A DNA stretch of 64,000 bases from Nesterenkonia sp. (GCF_029265375.1 NZ_JAJUJJ010000012.1:1-64000); one strand, 5' to 3'; shown: positions 39,634-49,712, numbered from the stretch's first letter. Numbers and translations: made by a program. The notes: generated by a model not told the origin, from the sequence alone.

Positions 39634-39706
39634 CAGGGCAGACAGGACTCGAACCTGCAACCTACGGTTTTGGAGACCGTTGCGCTACCAATTGCGCCAC
39701 TGCCCT
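39634..39706 (-). tRNA. trpT: tRNA-Trp (anticodon CCA)
   Basis: A 73-base cloverleaf on the minus strand: acceptor stem AGGGCAG/CTGCCCT with discriminator G, anticodon loop CTCCAAA with CCA (complement of 39671-39673), T-loop GGTTCGAGTCC. CCA is not encoded. It precedes secE-nusG, as in many actinobacteria. Confidence 0.97.
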
Positions 39707-39968
39707 CTGAGCCTGCACGCTGTGTCCAGATCGCTTGCGCGAAGGCATGCTCAGCAGAGGTATCCGAAGACACCGAATGACCAGTCTACGCGGCTGCAGC
39801 CCCAGACTCCAATTCACCCCGGCAGCGAAACGTGACGCCGTGATGCCCCACGAATGACCATTGTCCCGGCGACGCGGCGCCCGTAGGCTCAGAAATGAGA
39901 TGCAGATCACATCTCGCAGAGCGCGCAGTGCGCAGAGTGCGCTGAAACCAGAGACGAAGGAGTCCGCC

Positions 39969-41185
39969 ATGTCGTCGAACCGAGTAGTCGTCTACAAGAG
40001 TCCCGGTGAAGTGGAAGTCGCCCCGATCGACTATCCCCGCCTGGAAGTTCCCCAGGAGGTGGCCGACCACTTCAACATCTCCCGGAAGGCGCCGCACGCC
40101 GCAATCCTGAAGGTGGTCACCACCAATATCTGCGGCTCCGATCAGCATATGGTCCGCGGACGCACCACCGCCCCGGTGGGCCAGACCCTGGGGCATGAGA
40201 TCACCGGTGAAGTCGTCGAGGCCGCGAGGATGTCCTCTTCGTCAAAGAGGGCGATATCTGCTCCGTGCCCTTCAACATCGCCTGCGGCCGCTGCCGCATG
40301 TGCAACGGAGGAAAGACCGGCATCTGCCTCAACGTCAATCCCGCCCGCGCCGGAGCCGCCTACGGCTACGTGGACATGGGCGGGTGAATCGGCGGCCAGG
40401 CCGAGTACGTGATGGTGCCCTACGCCGACTTCAACCTGCTGCCCTTCCCCGACCGGGACCAGGCCCTGGAGAAGATCCTGGACCTGACCATGCTCTCGGA
40501 CATCTTCCCCACCGGCTATCACGGGGCCTACAGCGCCGGAGTCACCACCGGCTCCACCGTGTACGTGGCCGGAGCAGGCCCGGTCGGCCTGGCCGCGGCC
40601 CTCTCCGCCCAGCTGCTCGGGGCCTCCGTGGTGATGGTCGGCGATACGAACCCCGACCGGCTCAAGCAGGCGGAGAGCTTCGGCTGCGTGGGCATCGATC
40701 TGACCACCGACGGAACCCTGGAGGAGAAGATCGCCGCGGTCACCGGCGAACCTGAGGTCGACGCCGCGGTGGACGCCGTCGGCTTCGAGGCCCGCGGCCA
40801 CGGCAAGGACGCCGGCGAGGCTCCTGCCACCGTGCTCAATGACTGCATGGGCATCGCCCGGGCCGGCGCGGGCATCGGCATTCCCGGGCTGTACGTCACC
40901 GGCGACCCCGGCGCCGTCGACGACGCCGCCAAAGAGGGCACCCTGGGCGTGCGGCTGGGCCTGGGCTGGACGAAGTCCCATCGCTTCGTGACCGGCCAGT
41001 GCCCGGTGAAGCAGTACAACCGTCAGCTGATGAACCTGATCCTGCACGACCGCGCCCCGATCGCCAAGGCCGTCAACGCCACCACGATCTCGCTGGATCA
41101 GGCCGCAGACGGCTACCAGCAGTTCGACAAGGGAGCTGCTCAGAAGTTCGTCATCGATCCGCACGGCATGGTGCCCTCGGCCTGA
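39969..41185 (+). pseudogene. fdhA: zinc-dependent formaldehyde dehydrogenase (glutathione-independent), frameshift plus in-frame stop
   Basis: The pieces together match the whole length of glutathione-independent formaldehyde dehydrogenase, an NAD-linked, zinc alcohol-dehydrogenase-type enzyme. The start ATG 39969 has GAAGGAG upstream; NICGSDQHMVRG carries the catalytic-zinc Cys, CGRCRMCNGGKTGIC the structural zinc site and VAGAGPVGLAAA the NAD site. One base is missing at 40224-40225 (after VVEA; it should continue GEDVLFVKEG), and TGA at 40385-40387 replaces the Trp expected in MGGWIGGQAEYV. The downstream sequence is fully conserved to 41185. Co-oriented with glpF and glpK. Confidence 0.85.
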
Positions 41186-41223
41186 GGGCACCCTCACCTG
41201 ACACCGGCATAAGGAGCCGCCCG

Positions 41224-41958
41224 ATGGGGACCATATTCCTCTTTGAGATTCTGGGAACCGCCACCCTGCTGCTGATGGGTGTCGGCGTCGTCGCCAATGT
41301 GATCCTGACCGGCACCAAGGGTCACGGCGGCGGCTGGCTCCTGATCAACTTCGGTTGGGGGCTGGGCGTCTTTGCCGGTGTCTACCTGGCCTGGGGCTCA
41401 GGTGCCCACATCAATCCAGCGGTGACCACCGGACTGCTGGTCTCCGGGGCGGAGGAGTATCCCCCCGGCGTCGCTGTCACCTTGGCCAATACGCTGGCCT
41501 ACTTCACCGCCCAGGTCATCGGGGCCTTCCTCGGTGCGGTGATCGCCTGGGCGGCGTACAAGAAGCACTACGACGACGAGACCGACCCGCCCACCATCCT
41601 GGGCACATTCTCCACCGGCCCGGAGAAGCGCAGCTAAGGTTGGAACACCGTCACCGAGGTGGTGGGAACCTATGTGCTGGTCATAGTGGTGCTGCTGCTG
41701 GGAAAGACGCCCTCCGAACTCGGCCCGCTGGCGGTCGCCATGCTGGTGGTCGGCATCGGCGCCAGCCTCGGCGGCCCCACCGGCTACGCCATCAACCCCG
41801 CACGCGATCTGGGCCCGCGCATCGCCCACACCCTGCTGCCCATCCCCAATAAGGGCTCCAGCGACTGGGCGTATGCGTGGGTGCCGATCGTCGGCCCGCT
41901 GATCGGCGCGGCCCTGGCCGGCGGCACCGTTCTGGCATTCCCTCCCCTGCTCAGCTGA
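41224..41958 (+). pseudogene. glpF: glycerol uptake facilitator (aquaglyceroporin) with in-frame stop
   Basis: A 244-codon aquaglyceroporin gene starting at ATG 41224 (AAGGAG upstream) is interrupted by TAA at 41635-41637, where a Tyr codon would be expected ([17 protein letters not shown]). The first NPA box (AHINPAVTTG) lies before the stop and the second ([11 protein letters not shown], glycerol type) after it in the same frame, so these are two parts of one gene. As written the product would lack the second half of the pore and be inactive. It precedes an intact glpK by 21 bases. Confidence 0.85.
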
Positions 41959-41979
41959 ACCCACTGAAAGGATCTACCC

Positions 41980-43524
41980 ATGTCGCAGACCCCCTCCCCC
42001 GGCGGGAACACGCAGGGCACCTACGTCTTGGCCATCGACCAGGGCACGACGTCGACACGTGCTGTGGTCTTCGATCACAGCGGGAATCTGGTGGCTTCCG
42101 GCCAGCGGGAGCACCGGCAGATCTTCCCCCAGGCTGGGTGGGTGGAGCACGACCCGGTCGAGATCTGGCGCAATACCCGGGAAGTGATCGGCGTGGCGCT
42201 GGCTGAAGCGGATATCAACCGGCACAGCCTGGCCGCGGTGGGGATCACCAATCAGCGTGAGACCACCGTGGTGTGGGACAAGCGCACCGGGGAGCCGGTC
42301 TACAACGCGATCGTCTGGCAGGACACCCGCACCCAGCGGATCTGCGACGAACTGGCCGGCGATCAGGGGCCGGACAGGTACAAGGACCGAGTGGGGCTGC
42401 CGCTGGCCACCTACTTCGCCGGGCCGAAGATCCGCTGGATCCTGGACAAGGTGGGCGGGGCGCGCGAGCGTGCCGAGGCCGGGGACCTGCTCTTCGGCAC
42501 CACCGACTCCTGGCTGGTCTGGAACCTCACCGGCGGGTCGAACGGCGGGATCCACATCACCGATGTGACCAATGCCTCCCGCACCCTGCTGATGAACATC
42601 GACACTCTGGACTGGAACGAGGAGATCGCCGCGGAGATGAGGATCCCGGTCTCCATGCTGCCGGAGATCCGCTCCTCCTCGGAGGTCTACGGCCACGGCC
42701 GGAAGGAGTCCCTGCTCATCGACACCCCGATCACCGGGATCCTCGGCGACCAGCAGGCCGCCACCTTCGGGCAGGCATGCTTCACTCCGGGTCAGGGAAA
42801 GAACACCTACGGCACCGGCAACTTCATGCTGATGAACACCGGGGAGGAGATCGTCCGCTCGGAGAACGGGCTGCTGACGACCCTGGCCTACCGGCTGGGC
42901 GACGAAGCCCCCGTCTACGCGCTGGAGGGCTCCATCGCTGTGACCGGGTCCCTGGTGCAGTGGCTGCGGGACAATCTGGGGATCATCTCCTCGGCCCCGG
43001 AGGTGGAGACCAAGGCCAAGCAGGTCGAGGACAACGGCGGGGCCTACATCGTCCCGGCGTTCTCCGGACTGTTCGCCCCGTACTGGAAGTCGGACGCCCG
43101 CGGCGTGATCGTGGGCCTGACCCGCTACATCAACCAGCACCACATCTGCCGGGCGGCCCTGGAGTCCACGGCGTACCAGTCGGCTGAAGTCGTGGAAGCC
43201 ATGGCCGCTGACGCCGGGGAGGCTCTGGTGGAGCTGAAAGTCGACGGCGGCATGGTGGTCAACGAGACCCTCATGCAGTTCCAAGCCGATGTGCTCGGCG
43301 TCGATGTGGTCCGCCCCAAGGTCATCGAGACCACCGCCCTGGGTGCGGCCTATGCGGCCGGACTGGCGGTCGGGTTCTGGGAGTCCACCGAGGATGTGGT
43401 GGCCAACTGGACTGAGGACAAGCGCTGGAGCCCGCAGATCGACGACGCCGAGCGGAAGAAGCTGCTGGGCAGGTGGAAGAAGGCGGTGACCCGCTCCTTC
43501 GACTGGGCTGAGGACGACGACTGA
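41980..43524 (+). CDS. glpK: glycerol kinase
   Basis: A 514-residue FGGY-family kinase that phosphorylates glycerol to glycerol-3-phosphate with ATP. Seen are the N-terminal [14 protein letters not shown], the substrate motif [19 protein letters not shown] and the C-terminal [19 protein letters not shown] precedes ATG 41980. It is intact although the two genes ahead of it in the same orientation (fdhA, glpF) are interrupted. Confidence 0.95.
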   Translation: MSQTPSPGGNTQGTYVLAIDQGTTSTRAVVFDHSGNLVASGQREHRQIFPQAGWVEHDPVEIWRNTREVIGVALAEADINRHSLAAVGITNQRETTVVWDKRTGEPVYNAIVWQDTRTQRICDELAGDQGPDRYKDRVGLPLATYFAGPKIRWILDKVGGARERAEAGDLLFGTTDSWLVWNLTGGSNGGIHITDVTNASRTLLMNIDTLDWNEEIAAEMRIPVSMLPEIRSSSEVYGHGRKESLLIDTPITGILGDQQAATFGQACFTPGQGKNTYGTGNFMLMNTGEEIVRSENGLLTTLAYRLGDEAPVYALEGSIAVTGSLVQWLRDNLGIISSAPEVETKAKQVEDNGGAYIVPAFSGLFAPYWKSDARGVIVGLTRYINQHHICRAALESTAYQSAEVVEAMAADAGEALVELKVDGGMVVNETLMQFQADVLGVDVVRPKVIETTALGAAYAAGLAVGFWESTEDVVANWTEDKRWSPQIDDAERKKLLGRWKKAVTRSFDWAEDDD

Positions 43525-43573
43525 GCTCAGGCCGCAGCAGCCGGGGGAGGTTTCAGGCCGGAAAGGCTCCGTA

Positions 43574-43579
43574 TAGGGT
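43574..43579 (+). promoter_or_regulatory. -10 element of leaderless promoter, aminotransferase gene
   Basis: TAGGGT lies 6 bases before ATG 43586, with TTTCAG 17 bases further upstream (43551-43556) as -35. No Shine-Dalgarno sequence. Confidence 0.55.
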
Positions 43580-43585
43580 GAGACT

Positions 43586-44797
43586 ATGACTTTGCCTGCC
43601 TCACGAGTCTCACAGCGCATCGGATCCATCGCCGAGTCGGCCACCATGGCGGTGGACGCCAAGGCCAAAGCACTCAAGGCGGCCGGCGAGGACGTGGTCG
43701 GCTTCGGGGCGGGGGAGCCGGACTTCCCCACGCCCGAGCACATCGTGGCCGCAGCCGCCGAAGCGGCAGCTGATCCGAAGAACCACAAGTACACCCCGGC
43801 CGCCGGCCTGCCGGAGCTGCGCGAGGCGATCGCTGAGAAGACCGCCCGAGACTCCCACTACCAGGCCGAGGCCTCCCAGGTGCTGGTCACCAACGGCGGC
43901 AAGCAGGCCGTCTACACCGCCTTCGCCACACTGCTGGACCCCGGCGATGAAGTGCTGGTTCCGGCCCCCTACTGGACCACCTACCCGGAGGCGATCAAAC
44001 TGGCCGGAGGCATCACCCGTGAGGTCTTCGCCGGCCCGGAGCAGGGCTACAAGGTCACCGTGGAGCAGCTGGAGGCCACCAGGACAGAGAAGACCAAGGT
44101 GCTGGTGTTCGTCTCACCGTCGAACCCCACCGGAGCCGTCTACTCCCCGGAGGAGACCCAGGCCATCGGACGCTGGGCAGCCGAGCAGGGCCTGTGGGTC
44201 ATCACCGACGAGATCTACGAGAAGCTCACCTACGACGACGTGCCGTTCACCTCCATCGCCTCGGTGAAGGAGCTGGCCGAGCAGGTAGTGATCCTCTCCG
44301 GAGTGGCGAAGTCCTTCGCGATGACCGGATGGCGCGTCGGCTGGATGGTGGGACCTGCCGATGTGGTCAAGGCCGCCACCACGCTGCAGACCCACCTGAC
44401 CTCCAATGTGGCCAATGTCTGCCAGCGCGCCGCCCTGGCCGCGCTGACCGGCCCCACCGAACCCGTGGAGGCCATGCGGGAGGCCTTCGACCGCCGGCGC
44501 AGAGACATTGTGGAGCGGCTGAACCGGGTGGCAGGGTTCCAAACCCCGGTGCCGCAGGGGGCCTTCTACGCCTATGTGGACGTCCGGGAGGCTCTGGGCC
44601 GCCCGGTGGCCGGTTCCACGCCCACCACCTCCGCGCAGCTGGCCGAGCTGATCCTGGAGCATGCCAAGGTCGCCGTCGTCCCCGGTGAGGCCTTCGGCCC
44701 CTCCGGCTATCTGCGGCTGTCCTATGCGCTGGGCGATGAGGACCTTGCCCAGGGCATCCAGCGGATCGAGGACCTGCTGGGCACCAAGCAGCAGTGA
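43586..44797 (+). CDS. aspC: pyridoxal-phosphate aminotransferase, aspartate type
   Basis: A 403-residue class I aminotransferase, probably aspartate aminotransferase, joining oxaloacetate and glutamate metabolism. The PLP lysine is Lys242 in [23 protein letters not shown], the Asp/Tyr pair in ITDEIYEKL and the C-terminal YLRLSYA substrate Arg are present. It is often near secE in related actinobacteria; here a glycerol/formaldehyde block lies between. Expression appears leaderless. Confidence 0.88.
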   Translation: MTLPASRVSQRIGSIAESATMAVDAKAKALKAAGEDVVGFGAGEPDFPTPEHIVAAAAEAAADPKNHKYTPAAGLPELREAIAEKTARDSHYQAEASQVLVTNGGKQAVYTAFATLLDPGDEVLVPAPYWTTYPEAIKLAGGITREVFAGPEQGYKVTVEQLEATRTEKTKVLVFVSPSNPTGAVYSPEETQAIGRWAAEQGLWVITDEIYEKLTYDDVPFTSIASVKELAEQVVILSGVAKSFAMTGWRVGWMVGPADVVKAATTLQTHLTSNVANVCQRAALAALTGPTEPVEAMREAFDRRRRDIVERLNRVAGFQTPVPQGAFYAYVDVREALGRPVAGSTPTTSAQLAELILEHAKVAVVPGEAFGPSGYLRLSYALGDEDLAQGIQRIEDLLGTKQQ

Positions 44798-44912
44798 TCG
44801 CCGTTGCCCTTCAGACCGGCGGCGCTGCACCCATAGACTGGCATCAGATTCCCTGCCGAAGGCGTCAGGACGTGACCGGTTTCGCGAACGCGAGTAGAAG
44901 GGAATGTGACCT

Positions 44913-45944
44913 ATGCGCATCGGACTGCTGACCTCCGGAGGAGACTGCCCCGGCCTGAACGCAGTGATCCGCTCCGCGGTGCTGCACGGAATCAAGTCCT
45001 ACGGAGACGAGTTCGTCGGCTTCAAGTCCGGTTGGAAGGGCGTGATCGAAGCCGACTACGTGGAGCTCTCCCGCCAGGACGTGCGCGGCCTGGCCCGAGT
45101 GGGCGGCACCATCCTGGGCACCTCCCGGACCCACCCGTACAACCACCCCGGCGGCGGGCCGGAGGGAATTACCCGCCAGCTGAAACGCCACGACATCGAC
45201 GGGATCATCGCCATCGGCGGCGAGGGCACGCTGGCCGGAGCCAAGCGTCTGGCCGATGACGGCATCCCTGTGGTGGGAGTGCCGAAGACCATTGACAATG
45301 ACCTGCGCGCCACCGACTACACCTTCGGCTTCGACACCGCTATTTCGATCGCCACCGACGCGATGGACCGGCTGCGCACCACCGGCGAATCCCACCACCG
45401 CTGCATGGTGGCCGAGGTCATGGGCCGCCACGTCGGCTGGATCGCCCTGCACTCAGGCATGGCCGCCGGCGCGCATGCGATCCTCATCCCCGAGCAGCAG
45501 GTGAGCATGGACCAGGTCTGCGAATGGGTGGAGCAGGTGCACTCCCGCGGCCGCTCCCCGCTGGTGGTGGTGGCCGAGGGGTTCATCCCCGAAGGCGCCG
45601 ATGAGGCACTGGCCGGCAAGGGCCAGGAGGCCGACGGCCGCCCGCGGCTGGGCGGCATCGGCGAATGGGTCACCGCAGAGATCGAGTCCCGCACCGGCAT
45701 CGAGACCCGCAATACGACTCTGGGCCATATCCAGCGCGGCGGGAACCCCACCGGATATGACCGGGTGCTGGCCACCCGGTTCGGCATCAAGGCCCTGGAC
45801 CTGGTTCATGAGGGCGCCTGGGGCCATATGGCCGCCCTGCGGGGAACCGAGATCATGAAGGTGGACCTCAGCGCCGCCCTGGAGGGTCTCAAGGAGGTTC
45901 CGGCCGAGCGGTACCAGGAGGCCAAGATCCTCTTCGGCCGCTGA
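44913..45944 (+). CDS. pfkA: 6-phosphofructokinase
   Basis: A 343-residue phosphofructokinase of glycolysis. The phosphate-donor loop is IGGEGTLAGA (102-106) and the catalytic segment is PKTIDND with Asp128. Gly105 fits ATP use while Lys125 is the residue found in pyrophosphate-type enzymes; this mix is known for the actinobacterial group that includes ATP-dependent Streptomyces enzymes, so the phosphate donor is likely but not certainly ATP. AGAAGGGAA precedes ATG 44913. Confidence 0.93.
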   Translation: MRIGLLTSGGDCPGLNAVIRSAVLHGIKSYGDEFVGFKSGWKGVIEADYVELSRQDVRGLARVGGTILGTSRTHPYNHPGGGPEGITRQLKRHDIDGIIAIGGEGTLAGAKRLADDGIPVVGVPKTIDNDLRATDYTFGFDTAISIATDAMDRLRTTGESHHRCMVAEVMGRHVGWIALHSGMAAGAHAILIPEQQVSMDQVCEWVEQVHSRGRSPLVVVAEGFIPEGADEALAGKGQEADGRPRLGGIGEWVTAEIESRTGIETRNTTLGHIQRGGNPTGYDRVLATRFGIKALDLVHEGAWGHMAALRGTEIMKVDLSAALEGLKEVPAERYQEAKILFGR

Positions 45945-45957
45945 GCTGGTGTCGGCG

Positions 45958-45963
45958 TAGAGT
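45958..45963 (+). promoter_or_regulatory. -10 element of leaderless promoter, GNAT-like gene
   Basis: TAGAGT lies 6 bases before ATG 45970. Confidence 0.5.
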
Positions 45964-45969
45964 CGAGGC

Positions 45970-46686
45970 ATGGCGCTGACCGAGCAGACCCGACGGATCG
46001 TCAATCTCGCCTGGGCGCGGATGCTGGGACAGCTCGACGACGCCCTGGAGACGGGAGATCCCGCCCACCGGATCGAGGTGATCAACGACGACACCGCCGC
46101 GGTCTCCTTCATCCAGCTCTTCGACCGCAGCATCCTCTCCGGCCCCGAGCCGGTGGTGGCTTCAGCCCGCGAGCTCAGCGCCGAGCAGCTGCGCTCTGAG
46201 CGCACCCTGCTGCAGACCACCCGGATGCACCACCCCGGCGCACGGATTCTGGGGGCGGGCCATCTGCTCTACTGCGAGGAGCCGCCGCAGCTTCAGCCGC
46301 GCACCGATGTGGCGGTGAGCTTCGATCCGGAGCATATCGCCGCGGTGATGGCAGACTCCCCGGCCGATGACGTCACGGCATCGGGTCTGGTGGATGCCTC
46401 CTGGGCGGCCGCGCTGCTGCAGGAGGGCGCCGGTGAGCAGGTGCTCGCTGCCGCCGGCCGCCAGGTGTGGCAGAAGATGCTGGGCCACCTGGGAGTGCTC
46501 ACCGCCCCGGGCCACCGGGGCCGCGGCTATGGGGAATTCATCGCCTCGGTGGCGGTGGAGGAGGCGTTCATGGACGGCCTGGTTCCGCAGTGGCGGGCCG
46601 CCGGTGAGTCTCCTGCCTCACGCCGAGCCGCGCTGCGCCTGGGCTTCACCCAGGCCGGAACCCAGACCACCGTGCTGCTGCAGTGA
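45970..46686 (+). CDS. GNAT-family N-acetyltransferase-like protein
   Basis: A 238-residue protein whose C-terminal half has the acetyl-CoA-binding signature GVLTAPGHRGRGYGE followed by a helix and the terminal LRLGFTQAGTQ strand of GNAT enzymes. The N-terminal 100 residues are a degenerate domain. The substrate is unknown. It is transcribed alone, apparently leaderless, and converges with ygfZ. Confidence 0.75.
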   Translation: MALTEQTRRIVNLAWARMLGQLDDALETGDPAHRIEVINDDTAAVSFIQLFDRSILSGPEPVVASARELSAEQLRSERTLLQTTRMHHPGARILGAGHLLYCEEPPQLQPRTDVAVSFDPEHIAAVMADSPADDVTASGLVDASWAAALLQEGAGEQVLAAAGRQVWQKMLGHLGVLTAPGHRGRGYGEFIASVAVEEAFMDGLVPQWRAAGESPASRRAALRLGFTQAGTQTTVLLQ

Positions 46687-46720
46687 GTCCGACCGCGGCG
46701 CATGCGGGCCGGCGCGCTGG

Positions 46721-47911
46721 TCAGGGGCGTCCGCGGAGGAAGTCGCCCTGGGGCCGGCCGACGGTCTTGCCGGCATCAGGCCGGACGATGACCTCCTGGG
46801 CCGCGGCGTAGAAGCTGAACTGGGGCTCCTGCTCCTGGGATGCGGCGTCCTCTGTGCCGGCGGCGTCGCGGACCACCAGCTGTGCAGACGGATCCACGCG
46901 GCGTTTGACCAGCGCCAGGGCGATCGGACCCATCTCATGGTGGCGGGCCACGGAGGTCACAGTGCCCACCGCCCGTTCCCCCGCCAGGGACTCGGGAGTC
47001 GCCGTCGTTCCCTCGGCCGGAGCCAGCACCTCCGCACCTTCGCGGGGAAGCGTATGCTCGCTGCCGTCCAGGTGGAGGAACACCAGCCGGCGGGGCGGAT
47101 GGCCCAGATTATGCACGCGGGCCACCGTCTCCTGACCGCGGTAGCAGCCCTTGGACAGGTGAACGGCGGTGCGGATGAGGTCCAGTTCGTGCGGGATTGT
47201 CTTTTCGTCCACCTCGCGGGCCAGGCGCGGCCGCCAGGCGGCGATGCGCAGCGCCTCTGCGGCGTGCACGCCGGCCAGCTGCCAGTCCCGCTCCTGGAGG
47301 GTCTCCACGGTGTGCACCAGCTGCGCCCGCTCCACTAGGGTGAGCCTCCAGCTGTAGTCGGCCGCGGGGTGGTCGGACTCCTCCACTGCGGCGTAGCTCT
47401 CCGCCCCGGGGCCCAGGCGCGGCCACGGGTCCTCCCACACCACCGGCAGCAGTCCGGGCAGGTCCTCCGGCAGCGCGGCGGTGGAGCCGAGCAGGGCCAC
47501 ATCGCCGGTGCGCTCGGTGACCTCCACCCGCAGCATGAACTTCATCGACTCCAGCCACTGGGCGAGCACCGGTCCGTGCTCAGCTTCGGTGATGAGCCAG
47601 GCGGTCTCACCGTCGTCGACGACGGCGGCGTCGTGCTCGATCCGCCCGGAGATATCCAGCAGCAGCAGCTCCGTCGCCTCCCCGGGAGCCAGTGCGGAGA
47701 CCTCCTGGGAGGACAGGGTGGTCAGCCAGGAGAGCCGGTCCTCGCCGGTGACGGTCACCACCGCCCGGTGGGAGAGGTCCACCACCGCACGGCCGGCCTC
47801 GAGCGCGCGCTGCTCCGGCACCGGCTGCCCATAGTGGCCGGCGACGGGAGCGTCGGCCCCCGCGGCGGCGACGGCGCCGGGCGTCTGCAGCAGCGGTGAC
47901 TGGTAGGGCAC
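46721..47911 (-). CDS. ygfZ: folate-binding protein YgfZ
   Basis: A roughly 396-residue GcvT-like protein with the YgfZ hallmark [12 protein letters not shown], which contains the conserved Cys used in iron-sulfur cluster maintenance with tetrahydrofolate. The start is uncertain: GTG 47911, TTG 47920 and TTG 47959 are all in frame. I favour 47911, after the stop of the upstream 40-residue gene, as conserved sequence ([12 protein letters not shown]) starts there. No strong ribosome site precedes any of them. Confidence 0.85.
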   Translation of the reverse strand: MPYQSPLLQTPGAVAAAGADAPVAGHYGQPVPEQRALEAGRAVVDLSHRAVVTVTGEDRLSWLTTLSSQEVSALAPGEATELLLLDISGRIEHDAAVVDDGETAWLITEAEHGPVLAQWLESMKFMLRVEVTERTGDVALLGSTAALPEDLPGLLPVVWEDPWPRLGPGAESYAAVEESDHPAADYSWRLTLVERAQLVHTVETLQERDWQLAGVHAAEALRIAAWRPRLAREVDEKTIPHELDLIRTAVHLSKGCYRGQETVARVHNLGHPPRRLVFLHLDGSEHTLPREGAEVLAPAEGTTATPESLAGERAVGTVTSVARHHEMGPIALALVKRRVDPSAQLVVRDAAGTEDAASQEQEPQFSFYAAAQEVIVRPDAGKTVGRPQGDFLRGRP

Positions 47912-47924
47912 GGCAGTCAATGGA

Positions 47925-48047
47925 TCAGCGCTGACCCTTGTAGAGCCGTGAGAGGACAACCCAGGCGATCCAGCTGATGGTCACCACTGAGAGCACCAGC
48001 AGCCCGATGAAGAAGACTTCCAGCGCGAGAATCTGTGCGTCTGTCAT
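47925..48047 (-). CDS. 40-residue single-span membrane protein
   Basis: A short frame encodes MTDAQILALEVFFIGLLVLS and so on: an N-terminal acidic tip, one long hydrophobic helix (about 8-33) and a basic end SRLYKGQR. A -10-like TAGACT lies 7 bases before the ATG, which supports it as a real leaderless gene. It leads into ygfZ. No family recognised. Confidence 0.65.
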   Translation of the reverse strand: MTDAQILALEVFFIGLLVLSVVTISWIAWVVLSRLYKGQR

Positions 48048-48054
48048 GGCCGGA

Positions 48055-48060
48055 AGTCTA
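48055..48060 (-). promoter_or_regulatory. -10 element of leaderless promoter, small membrane gene and ygfZ
   Basis: TAGACT (minus strand) lies 7 bases before ATG 48047. Confidence 0.5.
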
Positions 48061-48077
48061 CCTGAGCGGCGGCGGGC

Positions 48078-48929
48078 TCAGGCGAAGAGAAGACGCTCGG
48101 TGAAGTAGACCAGCGCCCCGGTGGCGGCGATGGGCGCTGCCCCGACCGCCAGCTGGGAGGCCAGCCCGGACGGGGGGCCCTGCAGCACCAGAAAGCGGCG
48201 GAAGCTGGCCAGCAGCGCCCCGGATGCGAGGCCCAGCGCGGCGGAGAACAGCAGGGTCAGCTCTCCCCACAGCAGGGTGGTGCACAGCGCTGCGGCGAAG
48301 GAGGCCGCCACCGTGGCCGGCAGGGCCACGGCATCGCGCAGCGGCAGGCAGGCGGCCGCCGATCCCGCCAGCAGCGCCAGAGCGGCCAGGGTCACCACTG
48401 AGAGCTCTCCTCCCGGGCCGGTGACCCCTAGGAATCCCCATTCCTCGTAGGGGAAGAGGCCGCGCACCTGCAGCAGTCCCAGGCCGACGTCGCCGTCGGC
48501 CCCGGCCATCCCGGCCGGATAGCGCAGCCCGGCCACCCAACCGGCCGCAGTGGTGGTCACCACCACTCCCCCGCAGGCGCCGAGGGTGGACTCCAACCGG
48601 TGGGGCTGTCCGGTGCCGCGCAGCACCTGGATGAGGAAGACCACCATGATTCCGAAGGCCAGCGCCACTGAGGACCAGAAGAACAGGGTGTCGACCCGGC
48701 TCACAATGGCTGCGCCCACTGCGGCGACCACACCGGCGCTGAAGATCACCGCCGAGAGGGAGCGCCGAGCGGTGACCCCCATCAGCTGCGGCCAGCCCAC
48801 GGCCACCACTGCGCACAGCGCGCAGACCACCACGGTCAGCGCGGCGACACCGAGCCAGGCGGCGACGGCGAGCGCGGCTGCACCGCTGAGTGCGGCCAGG
48901 GCGACAGGGGCATACTTCACCTGACCCAT
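48078..48929 (-). CDS. hypothetical polytopic membrane protein
   Basis: A 283-residue protein with about eight hydrophobic segments and short loops, the longest (about 140-170) being Gly-rich. It begins with MGQVKYAPVALAAL after GGCAGG. I do not recognise a family with known function. It is divergent from glnR. Confidence 0.7.
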   Translation of the reverse strand: MGQVKYAPVALAALSGAAALAVAAWLGVAALTVVVCALCAVVAVGWPQLMGVTARRSLSAVIFSAGVVAAVGAAIVSRVDTLFFWSSVALAFGIMVVFLIQVLRGTGQPHRLESTLGACGGVVVTTTAAGWVAGLRYPAGMAGADGDVGLGLLQVRGLFPYEEWGFLGVTGPGGELSVVTLAALALLAGSAAACLPLRDAVALPATVAASFAAALCTTLLWGELTLLFSAALGLASGALLASFRRFLVLQGPPSGLASQLAVGAAPIAATGALVYFTERLLFA

Positions 48930-49004
48930 CCTGCCAGAGGCGACCCCCGGTCAGCGGGCTATACTCAGGGACGACCGATGACAGGGACTCCGGAGGGCAG
49001 ACCG

Positions 49005-49712
49005 ATGGCTCAGGTGCTTCTGCTCTCGGACTCCCCGGAGGATGCTCTGCCGTCCCTGGAGCTGCTCAACCACCGGGTGCGGAGCTTTCCGGCGGAGGCC
49101 TCCTCGATCGTCCGGGCCCCGCAGGCAGAGTTGACCCTGATCGACGCTCGCACTCAGCTGGCCCACGCCCGCTCGCTGTGCCAGCTGGTGAAATCCGCCA
49201 CCGCAGCACCGGTGATCCTGGTGGTCTCTGAGGCTGGTCTGCCCACGCTGAACGAGACGTGGCAGGCCGATGACTTTGTGCTCACCGGCGCCAGTCCCGG
49301 CGAGGTGGACGCGCGCATCCGCCTGGCCTCGGTGGAGGCCGAAGAGGAGAGCCCGACCGGCGAGATCCGGGCCGGGGCGATCGTGATCGACGAGACCACC
49401 TATATGGCCACCATCCACGGCAAGCTGCTGAACCTGACCTATAAGGAGTTCGAGCTGCTCAAGCACCTGGCCCTGCATCCTGGCCAGGTCTTCACCCGGG
49501 ACCAGCTGCTGCACGATGTATGGGGATACGACTACTTCGGCGGCACCCGCACGGTGGATGTTCATATTCGGCGGCTGCGCTCCAAGCTGGGGCCGGAGCA
49601 CGAATCACTCATCGGCACCGTGCGCAATGTGGGCTACCGGCTGATGGCGGAGGGCCCGGCGCAGCATGCGCCGACGGAGACCGATCCCGGTGCGGCCCCC
49701 GGCGGTTCCTGA
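49005..49712 (+). CDS. glnR: GlnR-type nitrogen response regulator
   Basis: A 235-residue OmpR-family regulator with an atypical receiver (Asp47 in LIDART; the surrounding acidic pocket is incomplete) and a C-terminal winged helix (LTYKEFELLKHLALHPGQ; GTRTVDVHIRRLRSKLG). The winged-helix sequence closely follows actinobacterial GlnR, the orphan regulator of glutamine synthetase and ammonium transport. ATG 49005 is chosen for GGAGG 9 bases upstream. It precedes mshD, the same order as in mycobacteria. Confidence 0.85.
   Translation: MAQVLLLSDSPEDALPSLELLNHRVRSFPAEASSIVRAPQAELTLIDARTQLAHARSLCQLVKSATAAPVILVVSEAGLPTLNETWQADDFVLTGASPGEVDARIRLASVEAEEESPTGEIRAGAIVIDETTYMATIHGKLLNLTYKEFELLKHLALHPGQVFTRDQLLHDVWGYDYFGGTRTVDVHIRRLRSKLGPEHESLIGTVRNVGYRLMAEGPAQHAPTETDPGAAPGGS

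Noticed and set aside
40385..41637. Recoding (readthrough or selenocysteine) of the TGA in fdhA and the TAA in glpF
   Set aside because: The positions match Trp and Tyr in intact relatives, a TAA is not a selenocysteine codon, and fdhA also has a frameshift, so mutation or error is simpler.
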